Shown here: piece by piece, positions 55,918 through 64,000 of the stretch | How the letters are laid out: each line of letters opens with the position of its first letter | Numbering within the stretch: the stretch's first letter is position 1 | Assembly: GCF_000373625.1 (NCBI RefSeq) | Contig: NZ_KB891993.1 | Coordinates: 558,001-622,000 of the forward strand | Length of the DNA: 64,000 bases | DNA from: Streptomyces sp. LaPpAH-108 | GTDB lineage: Bacteria; Actinomycetota; Actinomycetes; Streptomycetales; Streptomycetaceae | Direction of reading: 5' to 3' | The notes under the pieces: model-generated | What the model was told of the DNA's origin: nothing | What the model saw: the letters and a program-made list of their open reading frames with translations, nothing else | Databases searched by the model: none | Translations under genes and position numbers: made by a program

Positions 55918-56973
55918 ATGACCTCATCCACCACCCGCCCCTCCCGCCGGATCATCGCGACCGCCGTCGCCCTCGCCGCGGGCGGCGCCGTCGCCCTGAC
56001 CGGCACCGGGACGGCGAGCGCCGCCGCCAAGTCCCCGTCCGTGGAGTCGGCCCCGGTCGCGAAGGGCCTCTACCAGTCCGCGTACTCCGAGCGGAACCAC
56101 GTCCTGTGGGCCACCACCGCGGTGGGCCGCCCGCCGGTGACCTCCTCCGCCCTGCTGAAGCTGGACCCCGAGACCCTCGAGGTCGAGGCCACCTACACCC
56201 CGCCGGTGACCGATGCCGCCACCGGCGCCGTGGAGGCCGTCTACGGCGTGGCCGTGGACGACGAGCACGACACCGTGTGGACGACCAACACGCGCGACAA
56301 CTCGGTGGCGGTCTACAGCCAGAAGACCGGTGCGCATCTGGCCACCTTCCCGAACGTGGCCCACGCCCGCGAGATCGTCGTGGATCCGGTGCACAACACC
56401 GCCTGGGCGAGCGGCTTCGGCGACGGCACCCTGGCCGCCTTCGACACCAGGACGCTGAAGGAGAAGAAGCGCGTCACGGTGGAGGGCAGCAGCCCCGCCG
56501 GGCTCGCGGTCAACAACATCACCGGCACCGTCTACGCGGCCGACCTGAACAACGACCGGATCATCGCCGTCTCGCCGTACGCGCGGACCCCCCGGCTGAT
56601 CCCCACCGGCGACGGTCCCATCTCCGTCTCCCTCTCCCGCACCGGCCTGACCGCCTACACCGCGGACCAGGCCGCGGGCACCCTCTCCGAGGTCGACCTG
56701 CTGACCGGCAAGGTGACCAGGACCGTCGCCACCGGCGCGGGCGCCCTCTCCGTCGCCACCGACACCCGCTCGGGCCGGGTCGTCGTCGCCAACCGCACGT
56801 CCGCCACCGTCACCGTGGTCGACCCCTGGAAGGGTGACGTCGTCAAGACCGTCGCGGTCGGCGCCAACCCCAACCACGTGGAGATCGCCGACGGCATCGC
56901 GTACGTCACCGAGAAGTCCGCCGCCGGCCCCGGCGGCGAGGACGTCGTCCACCGCGTCACCGTCGGACGGTGA
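55918..56973 (+). CDS. YncE-like secreted beta-propeller protein
   Basis: The 351-residue protein has a Sec/Tat-like signal (RRIIATAVALAAGG ... ASA, cut near residue 36) and about seven repeats of the YVTN/YncE type (VDDEHDTVWTTNTRDNSVAVYS, VNNITGTVYAADLNNDRIIAVS, TDTRSGRVVVANRTSATVTVVD). E. coli YncE is a periplasmic, Fur-repressed beta-propeller of unclear function. The iron box upstream here gives the same regulation and links it to the siderophore locus. An exact role, such as binding or tethering ferric siderophore, is not shown. Confidence 0.88.
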   Translation: MTSSTTRPSRRIIATAVALAAGGAVALTGTGTASAAAKSPSVESAPVAKGLYQSAYSERNHVLWATTAVGRPPVTSSALLKLDPETLEVEATYTPPVTDAATGAVEAVYGVAVDDEHDTVWTTNTRDNSVAVYSQKTGAHLATFPNVAHAREIVVDPVHNTAWASGFGDGTLAAFDTRTLKEKKRVTVEGSSPAGLAVNNITGTVYAADLNNDRIIAVSPYARTPRLIPTGDGPISVSLSRTGLTAYTADQAAGTLSEVDLLTGKVTRTVATGAGALSVATDTRSGRVVVANRTSATVTVVDPWKGDVVKTVAVGANPNHVEIADGIAYVTEKSAAGPGGEDVVHRVTVGR

Positions 56974-56979
56974 CACGGC

Positions 56980-57011
56980 ATCGCCCCGCGCCAGGTGCGG
57001 CGCGGGGCGAT
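56980..57011. terminator. Bidirectional terminator, perfect 13-bp stem
   Basis: atcgccccgcgcc (56980-56992) pairs exactly with 56999-57011 across a 6-nt loop. It sits 7 bases after the YncE-like stop and 24 before the stop of the convergent TNT gene. Confidence 0.88.
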
Positions 57012-57034
57012 CGAGGGGCGGGGCAGGTCGCCGG

Positions 57035-57757
57035 TCAGGTCGCCGGGGTGACCTCCTGGAGGTTTCCGGCGTTCAGCAGGTTCGGGATCGTCGTGCTCGT
57101 CACGTACTGGGTGCCGAGGCCGGGCTGGCCGAACCAGGGGCGGATCGGACCTGCCTCCACCGTGAACGGCTTGACCACCTTGTAGAGGTGGTAGTTGTAC
57201 GCCGGGTCGGAGGCGTTGTACTCGTCGAGGTTGGTCGGCGGGATCGCACGCCGGTTGTACGGGGTGCCCTGCGGGGCGAGGAAGTTGCCCCGGCCGCTGC
57301 CGAAGAGGTCGACCATCTGACCGGCCGTCAGCGTCTTGGTCTCGTGCACGGGGCGGCCGTCACGCAGGACGAAGCCGTCGTTGTCCGGGTACCACCAGCC
57401 GGACTTGTTCTGCTGGTCCGTCTGCCAGTAGCAGCCCAGGAACCAGTACTGCGAGGTGCCGTCCTGCGGCTTCCAGCCGCGCAGCATCCGGGCGATCGGG
57501 CCGGTGCGGGGCAGATGGCTGGGGCCCAGCCGCCAGTCCTCGCGGTAGTACGTCTCCAGCCCGGTCGGCGGTGCCGTGGTCGTACCGGCCGACCGGTGGG
57601 TGGTCGGGCAGCTCTGCCCGGCCACGCCGGTGGCGGCGGCGGGGGCGCCGGCGGCCTCGACGGGGGCACCGGCGGCCTCGACGGGGCCCGGTGCGAGGCC
57701 GATCAGCAGGAGCGGCGACGTGAGCGCACCCACCACGAGGCGACGCAGTAGCTTCAT
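57035..57757 (-). CDS. Secreted TNT-domain (NAD glycohydrolase-type) protein
   Basis: From ATG 57757 (GGGAAGAG upstream) the protein has 240 residues. A Sec signal (MKLLRRLVVGALTSPLLLIGLAPG) leads to an Ala/Gly/Pro linker with VEAAGAP repeats, then a TNT domain: FGSGRGNFLAPQGTPYNRRAIPPTNLDEY, YHLYKVVKPFTVEAGPIRPWFGQPGLGTQYV. In Mycobacterium tuberculosis the TNT of CpnT hydrolyses NAD+; here the Gln of FGQPGxGTQY and the Arg pair after GTPY are kept. So a secreted NADase is likely. No immunity gene is recognisable nearby. Confidence 0.87.
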   Translation of the reverse strand: MKLLRRLVVGALTSPLLLIGLAPGPVEAAGAPVEAAGAPAAATGVAGQSCPTTHRSAGTTTAPPTGLETYYREDWRLGPSHLPRTGPIARMLRGWKPQDGTSQYWFLGCYWQTDQQNKSGWWYPDNDGFVLRDGRPVHETKTLTAGQMVDLFGSGRGNFLAPQGTPYNRRAIPPTNLDEYNASDPAYNYHLYKVVKPFTVEAGPIRPWFGQPGLGTQYVTSTTIPNLLNAGNLQEVTPAT

Positions 57758-58072
57758 CCGAGTCTCTTCCCTGTCCCTTCTCAGCCGGTGCCGCACGGCA
57801 CCGGGCACACGGGCGATGCCCGTGACGGAGCCATTAGTGGCGGCCGGGAGAACGAGATACCGGGATGGTGGGGCCGGAAAGACCTTCGAACGGCGCAGCG
57901 AGGAAACCCGCATGGCGCAATTGTGTGAGCGGACTCACGTGCGGGACCGTGTTGCTCTTGGGGAGCCGGGGTAGCAGGGTGCCGGATGTACTGCGGGGAC
58001 GGCCGATCACTGGGGAGTGTCATGGCCGTCCCCGTAGTGTGTCCGGGCAACGCCGGTCAGGCGGACCCGAGT
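57758..58072. other. 315-base region upstream of TNT gene
   Basis: No gene is convincing here; an 84-codon plus-strand ORF (57865-58119) lacks coding character. Two hairpins lie in the TNT promoter or leader: ccggtgcc/ggcaccgg (57785-57804) and cacgggc/gcccgtg (57808-57824). A terminator-like hairpin for the DUF4232 gene is at 57990. Confidence 0.45.
57990..58038 (-). terminator. Terminator after DUF4232 gene
   Basis: A 15-bp stem with one G-U pair (actgcggggacggcc with 58024-58038) closes a 19-nt loop that can itself pair cact/agtg. It begins 35 bases downstream of the minus-strand stop at 58073. Confidence 0.6.
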
Positions 58073-58771
58073 TCAGCTGGACGGAACGGCATCCGCCGGG
58101 GCGGTGTGCCAGTTGGTGACGATCGGACGGTCGACGGTGATGGTGCCGACGCGCAGGGACACCGGATTGGGGTCGTCGTCACCGATGGCGACGATGATGA
58201 AGTCCAGTTCCTTGCCGCCGTTTTCCTTGGTGGTCTTCGGGTTCACCCCCGCGTAGGCGGCCGTGTTCCCGCTCAGCTTGATCTGCTGGCCGACGCTCTG
58301 CTCCGCGGGACGCGCCTCGGTGCCGTCGGAGCCGAACGCCACGGTCGGGAGCGCGGCGGGCAGGTAACAGGTGATCCCGGGCTTCGCCTTGGCGGTGATC
58401 AGGATGTATCCCCCGCCCTGCGTCTCGGACTTGGTGCTCCAGGAGATGTCGTTGGCACCGCAGCCCTGCTCGACGGGCTCCCGCTTGCCGCCGCCGGTGT
58501 CGGCGCCGGAACCGGAGTCGGAGCCCGCGCCGGTGGACGCGCCTCCGGTTCCCTGGCCCGTCGCACCGGAGTCCTTACCGGTGTTCTTTCCGCCGCCCGT
58601 AGCCGCCGCCCCGGACGAACTGGGCACGTCACCGGTGGGAGTGGCCGACGACGAGCCCTGTGCGGCACCCGAGTCCGCGGTCGCGTCGCCGTCCTGACAT
58701 GCGGTCATCAGCATGGCTCCGCCGACGAGCGCGGCGGAGACGAGGAGGGTCTTGCGACGGTTGCCGAACAT
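58073..58771 (-). CDS. DUF4232 lipoprotein
   Basis: From ATG 58771 (AAAGGGGA upstream) the protein has 232 residues. The signal ends in LMTAC, a lipobox with Cys near residue 25. A long Gly/Ser/Thr-rich linker (to about 95) is followed by a DUF4232 domain starting GCGANDISWSTKSETQGGGYILITAKAKPGITCYLP, with paired cysteines. DUF4232 proteins are common exported proteins of actinomycetes of unknown role. The upstream frame to 59170 looks non-coding. Confidence 0.85.
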   Translation of the reverse strand: MFGNRRKTLLVSAALVGGAMLMTACQDGDATADSGAAQGSSSATPTGDVPSSSGAAATGGGKNTGKDSGATGQGTGGASTGAGSDSGSGADTGGGKREPVEQGCGANDISWSTKSETQGGGYILITAKAKPGITCYLPAALPTVAFGSDGTEARPAEQSVGQQIKLSGNTAAYAGVNPKTTKENGGKELDFIIVAIGDDDPNPVSLRVGTITVDRPIVTNWHTAPADAVPSS

Positions 58772-59184
58772 GAAATCCCCTTTGGTCATCAGCAGATGCG
58801 ACCGAAGCGCGTGTCGGCTCCCGGTGGTCGCTCGATCACTATGCGGGGTCTGTGAGCCGGGAAGAAGCGGCACCGTCGTTCCATGACAACGCTGTCGCAG
58901 ACCGGTGACATGATCACGGCGGGCCCCAGGTCCCGCCCCGGCGGCCGGACAGGCTGTCGGCATGAGCACCCGGCCCACGCCCCTGGAGCCTGTGGTTGGG
59001 GCACATCCCTCGGCTAGTGAATACGCAGAGTGATGAACGAGAAGAGGACGCTTTCCTTGCCCGCTGTCACCTACGCGGGTTTCAGACCGACCGGCAAATG
59101 GAGGGCGGCGTCGCCTGCCGGCGGCGGACGACGGGGGACGGTTATTCGCCCGTCCACCGGTTGCGGTCATGCTCTAATCGCCGG
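58772..59184. other. 413-base intergenic region between divergent genes
   Basis: This holds the divergent promoters of the DUF4232 and GNAT genes. I see no ORF with coding character, no clear operator and no RNA gene signature. Confidence 0.4.
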
Positions 59185-59868
59185 ATGACGAAGATCGAAT
59201 CAGAGCTGATACGACGTTGGCTGAACGGCTGGACCGTGGCTCGCTCCCTGCCCGAAGCCGAGCCGGTCGAGTCCGCCGGGGACGGCCTGCGGTCCAAGTG
59301 CGACCAACCCGGCCGCGAGGTCGAGGTGTTCGCGCTCCGTGCGGACGAGGAGCCCGAGTCCTTGGCACGGCTGGCGGCAGCCGTCGCCGCCGCGCGGCAG
59401 ATCACCTGGCTCACGGTACCTACGCTGCGCCCGGCTACCGTCGAAGCCGTCGTCGATGCCGCCGGACTGGAGTTGCTCCACCGGTCCGAGTGGTTCATGA
59501 CGACCGATCTGGCCGAGCACCCGCAGCACGCGCCTGCCGCGCCGTACGAGCGCGAGGTCCGCACGGAGGGACCAGTCACGGTCGTCTCCCTCCACGACTC
59601 CTCCGGAGAGGTGGCGGCGCGTGGCACCATCGCCGTGGTCGGCGCCGATGCGGTCGCCGATCGTATCGAGACGGACGCGGCACACCGGCGACGCGGCCTG
59701 GGCCGCGCCATGATGAGCGCTCTGGTGGAGGCCGCCGTGGCCCAGGGCGCCCGTACCGGTCTTCTCATCGCCAGTGAGGAAGGCCAGCGCCTTTACTCCT
59801 CCCTCGGCTGGCGCCACGAAGCCGATGTCCTGATCGCCCGGGGGCCGGTGGTTCCCTCCAGCCGGTAG
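59185..59868 (+). CDS. GNAT family N-acetyltransferase
   Basis: The ATG at 59185 gives 227 residues. The acetyl-CoA-binding core is in the C-terminal half: VADRIETDAAHRRRGLGRAMMSALVEAAVAQGA (motif A with RRRGLGRA) and GLLIASEEGQRLYSSLGWRHEADVLIA (motif B). The N-terminal half (about 1-100) is a second, degenerate GNAT-like region. Substrate unknown. Its 3' end abuts the decayed transposase on the other strand. Confidence 0.85.
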   Translation: MTKIESELIRRWLNGWTVARSLPEAEPVESAGDGLRSKCDQPGREVEVFALRADEEPESLARLAAAVAAARQITWLTVPTLRPATVEAVVDAAGLELLHRSEWFMTTDLAEHPQHAPAAPYEREVRTEGPVTVVSLHDSSGEVAARGTIAVVGADAVADRIETDAAHRRRGLGRAMMSALVEAAVAQGARTGLLIASEEGQRLYSSLGWRHEADVLIARGPVVPSSR

Positions 59869-59934
59869 GACTGGCTCACACTGGCCGATCCGCCCATACG
59901 TATGGCGCACTCCTGCGGATCCCACCGCGAAGAT

Positions 59935-62828
59935 GCCCGTCATGTCGACGGTGGTGGAGAAGATGATGCTGTTGGCCATCAGGTCGAGGAACTTGACGGC
60001 TTTCTCCTGGAGTTCGGGATCGCGGGAGCGCAGGTAGCCGTCTCCGCCGAAGTGCAGCCATTTCGTGTACCCGTTGTATGCCTCGGCCTTGTTCGCCGCC
60101 CTGGTGATCTGTTCCCGCAGTTGTGGGTCCGACAGGTAGCGGAGCAGAACGATCGTGCGGACGGCGCGGCCGACCTCGCGGAAGACCCGGTAGATCTGAT
60201 TCTTGCGGGAGTGGTTGTTCAGGCGCCGCAGGAGGGTGACGGAGGACACGGTGCCTTCGCGTACCGACAGGCCGACTTGCATGAGGTCCTTCCAGCCGCT
60301 CTCGATGAGCTGCCAGTCGATGCAGGTGCGCGGATCAGCGGAGAACAGCGCGTCGATATGCCGGTAGCGCACCTGGGGATCGGGGCGGTGGAAGGTGAGG
60401 TCCTGGAAGTTGCGGATCCGCGGCAGCAGGTCGATGCCGAGCAGGTGGGCGAGCCCGAAGACCGGGAAGGACTGGCCCTGGGTGTCGGCGTGTACGGTGT
60501 CCGGCCTGACCTCCGACTCGTTCGCAAGGAGCGAGTCGATGAGGTAGACAGCCTCCCACACCCCGCACGGGATGAACCGGGAGAAGAGCGCAACGTAGGT
60601 GTCGGAGACGAGATGGTGGGCGATCCCGCCGTAGCCGCCGTAGCGGATCGATGTCTCGGCGAGGAGGTTGCCGATGACGGTGTCCATCATGGTGCCGTCC
60701 ACCGCCGCCACCGACCCGTCACCCCACGCCGCCGTCAGGTCCAGGCCGGCGTGGGCGTTGACGACGTCGGCACCGCACCGGTTGAGAACTGGGATAGTGA
60801 AGTGGCGCTGCGCGATCGCGCCGAGTTCGTGCGCGGCCACGCTGCCTCGCATAGGGCGTACTGCCTGAGCGGGGCCGAGCCCGGCGCCGTAGACGAACGC
60901 GGTGGTCACGTAGCGCGGCAGGGGTTCCTTCAGCTTCGGGTCGCTGCCCGAGCGTGGGCCGGACCGTTTCCACCAGTTGGTCCAGTGCGCCGCCCGCGCC
61001 AGATGTTCCAGCACGCTGCGGGCGGGAAGACGCTCGGAGAGAGCTTCTTCCAGCTTCTCCGCGGAGGCGGTGCGCTCGCCTGCTCTACGTACCGCGAGGG
61101 AGGGGACGCCGGTGACCGGGTCGATGGTGAGGTCCTTGTTGTCCGGGTACCCGGCGTCCACGGTCTCGGCGATCGTGGTGAGCCGCTCGCGCAGCCGAAC
61201 GGTGAACTCGCTCGCAGCGGTGGGGAGGCCGGCCTGCTCGCAGAAGCGCGCGAGCTTGGGCTCGCACTGCTCCCAGGGCAGGAGCATGCGGGTCCAGTCA
61301 CCGTAGTCCTCGGCGCCGATCACGGCGACATCACCGCAGCGCAGCTCTTCCACGAGACAGGCGTACACCATTGCCTCGAAATGGCGGCGGACCAGCATTC
61401 CCGGATGTTCACGGGAGTAGACGGTCTTCAGCCACATCTTCGGCGCGAACGACAGGTCCAGCCGTACCGACTCCCCGTTCTCGTCCGTGCGGGTGGGATG
61501 CGTGTCCGCCACGAGGGGCCGGGTGAGGTGCTGACAGGCGAGGACGTGGTCCAGTGCGTCCAGCACGCTGCGGTCGGTCGAGGTCGCGGTGAACGACAGA
61601 CGGCGGGCGATCTTGAACATGGTCGGCCGGTCCGGTTTGAAGAAGCGCTCAACCAGTGCCGTGTAGTTGCTGCCCCGGTAGGCGTCCAGGGCCTCCAGCT
61701 CCGCCAGCTGGGCCTCGAACCCGCCCGCCGTCTCGATCGCAGCCCGGGCGTTCTTCAGCGCCAGCAGGTCGTCCAGCGACGCTTCCCCCTCCCACGCGCC
61801 GGGAGCGGCCTCGCCACTGCCGCGCAGGGCGGTCAGCACGTCCCGGAAGGTGGCCAGGAGCTGCTCGGTGGTCTCCTTCTGCCGCTTCTCGATCTCCAGC
61901 AGCTCTTCCTGGGCCCGCTTGAGGTGCCAGGACATGCGCTTGGAGAGCATGACCACGGTCTCGTCCCGCACCGCCGCCTGCACCTGCGCCAGCAGGCACA
62001 CGGTCATCGCGGTGCGCCGGGGCTCGGCGATGACCTTCATCTCGCCCACCGACAGCACCCTCGCCTGCTCGGCCAGCGCGGCCACCTTCGCCGGCGGTGT
62101 CTTCCCCACCCAGAAGACGGCATCCCCCAGCCCGTCCACCCTCTCCATCCGCTCCGCATGCGCCCTAAACCGCGACCAGGTCGCCCGCCGGGCGGGCTGC
62201 TTGATCCACGCAAACAGGCTCTGGTACTCGCCCCCGACGACCTCCAGCATGCCCGCGACCCGCTGCCGCGCCGCGTCACTCATGCGCGCGACGATCGCCT
62301 CGCACTGCGAGGCTTCCACCTCGGAGCGGATACGGGCAGCCACCCGGTCCAGGGTGGAGAAAGCCGGAAGCTCCAGCCGCTCCTTTTGCCGGACCAGCTC
62401 CTCCAGCGCCACGTTCACCAGGTCCGCGGTATGCGCCTTCACCGGCGCCGCCGCCCGCATCGCGACTTCCGCGACCGAGCGGGCCTCGGCCGGCTTGTGC
62501 TTCAGCTCCAGGCGGTCACGTACGGCGGAACGGTAGCGCTCCTCGCTCCGTTCGGAATCCGTCTCTGGCACTGTCCCCGCAGCGAGCCCCGCCTGATCGC
62601 GCACGTGGGCCACGACCACCTCGGGTATCTCCCCAATCTTGGGGACACGGCCCAGCCGTGATGCGGACTTCAGCATCACGGCTGGGCCGTGTCCCTGCCT
62701 GGGCGGTCATGCGTACGCTCACGTGCCCACGCCACCTCCTCCGCCGACGGCGTGAAGAACTCCCGCAACTCCCGTTCCGAGATCAGCCTCTTGAACCTCG
62801 GATACGCCGTCCGCTCCAGCGACGCCAC
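59935..62828 (-). mobile_element. Decayed Tn3-family transposase gene (tnpA remnant)
   Basis: On the minus strand a GTG at 62828 begins VASLERTAYPRFKRLISEREL, a Tn3 TnpA N-terminus. It stops at 62676 (THDRPGRDTAQP then TGA). The protein resumes in another frame as VMLKSASRLGRVPKIGEIPEVVV and continues about 910 residues with TnpA core motifs: VKAHTADLVNVALEEL, DTVHADTQGQSFPVFGLAHLLGIDLLPRIRN, FRDVLT..., ELQEKAVKFLDLMANSIIFSTTVDMT. After TVDMTG near 59935 the match ends, so roughly the last 60-100 residues are lost. Frameshifted and truncated, it cannot be active. No terminal inverted repeats or resolvase were found. Confidence 0.88.
62642..62695. repeat. Perfect 23-bp palindrome at the tnpA break
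   Basis: gggacacggcccagccgtga (first 20 of 23 bases, 62642-62664) has its exact reverse complement at 62673-62695, with 8 bases between. It lies in the middle of coding sequence, and the tnpA frame breaks inside it. It may be an inverted copy made by template switching. Confidence 0.9.
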
Positions 62829-62958
62829 ACCAACCGCCCCACGCCCGACCGACTGACAGCGGCCACCATGAACAGCGACGATCCCGGGAGCAGGGCCAGG
62901 GCCAGATCACGGAGCGTAGGCACACTCACCGCATTCGAGCGTCACGCTCTGCTACGAA

Positions 62959-63917
62959 GTGGCGGCTTTTACGCGTATCTCCTCCGCCCACCTGACACAG
63001 CGAATCCGTATCGCGAGCAGAGCATCGGCGATGGCCACCGCGCAGGTCCGGTGGTTGCGGGGCGAGCTGGAACGGACCGCCCCCGGCGTGGTGGCGGAGT
63101 TCGTTCCCGTGAGCACGGTGGGCGATCGCTGGGCCGGGCCGCTGGCCGAGGTGGGCGGCAAGGCGGTCTTCACCAGCGCGGTGACACGCGCGGTCCTCGA
63201 CGGCCGGGCGGATCTCGCGCTGCACTGCTCGAAGGACATGCCCGGGGACGGCCCGGAGCCCGAGGGGACGGTGTGCCTGTACCCCCGGCGGGACGACGTC
63301 CGTGACGTCCTGGTCGACCCCGGCGGGCGCCGGTTGGACGACCTGCCCCCAGGCACCCGCGTGGGCACCTCCGCCCCGCGCCGGATCGCTCAACTCACCG
63401 CCTCGCACCCGCATCTGAAGCTGGTCCCCGTACGCGGCAACGCGGACACCCGCCTGGCTCTGGCCCGTACGGGCGAGGCCGTCGACGCCGTGGTCCTCGC
63501 CGGAGCGGGGCTGCGGAGGATCGGCCGGGAGGCCGAGGCCACGGACGTCCTGGACGCGCACCGGATGATGCCCGGCCTGGCGCCGGGCAGCTGGCCATGC
63601 AGACCCGGGCGGCCGACGAGGCCACCCTCGCGGTCCTGGCCCCGCTCGTGGGCGCCGACGCGACCCGTGCGGCAGTCGCGGAGCGGACGCTGTTGCGCGC
63701 GCTCGCCGGACACTGCCACGCCCCGATCGCCGGGCACGCCACCGTCGACGCCTCGGGCGAAGTCCGCCTCGCGGCCCGGGTGTACGCCCCGGACGGCTCC
63801 GTCGTCCTCGGCGCCGAGCGGGCGGGGCGCGCCCCGGAGGAGGTCGGCCGTGCCGTGGCAGACGATCTCATCGGCCAGGGCGCGGCCGACGTCCTCGCCG
63901 CCTCCCGGCGCATCTGA
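62959..63917 (+). pseudogene. hemC: Hydroxymethylbilane synthase with one-base frameshift
   Basis: A GTG at 62959 opens a frame reading RIRIASRASAMATAQVRWL, VGGKAVFTSAVTRAVLDGRADLALHCSKDMP, GTRVGTSAPRRIAQL and VRGNADTRLALARTGEAVDAVVLAGAGLRRIG, all HemC landmarks. Near 63580 (MMPGL) the frame shifts; one extra G there gives GAGQLAMQTRAADEATLAV and the cofactor loop GHCHAPIAGHAT with its Cys, ending at 63917. HemC joins four porphobilinogens in tetrapyrrole synthesis. Its sequence resembles secondary HemC copies rather than an operon with hemA/hemD. Sequencing error is possible. Confidence 0.82.
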
Positions 63918-64000
63918 GACACCGCGCGCCGAAGAACCGCGACGGGCCGAGGAGACCGCGCCGCGAGGAGTTCTACGCCCGCTTCCCCGGCCCGCTCGAC

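Noticed and set aside
54567..56837. A 756-codon plus-strand ORF across the second esterase and YncE-like genes
   Set aside because: It runs antisense to the esterase and out of frame through the propeller gene; the real genes have clear domains.
57865..58119. 84-codon ORF as a possible immunity gene for the TNT protein
   Set aside because: Opposite strand, no ribosome site, Arg/Gly/Pro-rich shadow composition, and too short for known TNT immunity factors.
59894..59905. ccatacgtatgg palindrome nested in gatccgc/gcggatc as a transposon end
   Set aside because: Does not resemble a 38-bp Tn3 terminal repeat and has no partner at the other side; at most a weak hairpin after the GNAT gene.
62719..62925. 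68-codon minus-strand ORF near hemC
   Set aside because: Wrong frame over the transposase N-terminus; the real frame encodes ERTAYPRFKRLIS.

Overview
The window is high-GC actinobacterial DNA, almost certainly a Streptomyces chromosome. Pointers are the GTG/TTG starts, short intergenic gaps, strong third-position G/C, a cvnABCD conservon, type B L31, DUF5709 and DUF6397 proteins, and iron boxes of the DmdR type. No tRNA, rRNA, CRISPR array or prophage was seen.

Layout. 1-2.9 kb: the end of an alkanesulfonate uptake and desulfonation operon (ssuB, ssuA, ssuD). 2.9-12 kb: an MltG-like transglycosylase; an ABC exporter divergent from its MarR regulator; a translationally coupled pair of ABC half-exporters whose ATPase motifs are degenerate in complementary ways; a DUF5709 protein; zinc-independent ribosomal protein L31; and a membrane hydrolase. 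12-17.6 kb: an SKI2-like helicase, acyl-CoA thioesterase, DUF6397 protein, an orphan roadblock protein and an F420/PPOX oxidoreductase. 17.7-22.7 kb: the conservon cvnD-C-B-A (minus strand) and an MHYT sensor. 22.8-26.2 kb: methyltransferase, MpaB-like oxygenase and small conserved genes. 26.3-30.5 kb: xylose catabolism (xylA divergent from xylB and a ROK regulator). 30.9-36 kb: Tat-exported amidase, GAF regulator with aldehyde dehydrogenase, secreted phospholipase-D-like protein.

36.1-57 kb is the centrepiece: a catecholate siderophore locus of enterobactin type. It holds 2,3-dihydroxybenzoate genes (dhbA, dhbC, dhbE, dhbB), a free-standing aryl carrier protein, and one EntF-like C-A-T-TE synthetase whose adenylation pocket reads as serine. 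It also holds a lipoprotein binding protein, two FecCD permeases, two Fes-type esterases, a YncE-like secreted beta-propeller, and a salmochelin-like pair (glycosyltransferase plus IroC-like fused exporter). Four 19-bp iron boxes (37452, 44267, 45697, 55842) tie it together as one iron-repressed regulon. Both genes of the glucosylation/export branch are broken as read: the glycosyltransferase by an internal deletion, the exporter by a one-base loss. No ATPase gene for the importer is present.

57-64 kb: a secreted TNT-domain (NAD glycohydrolase toxin) protein, a DUF4232 lipoprotein, a GNAT acetyltransferase, a decayed Tn3-family transposase with a perfect 23-bp palindrome at its break, and a hydroxymethylbilane synthase (hemC) with an apparent one-base frameshift.
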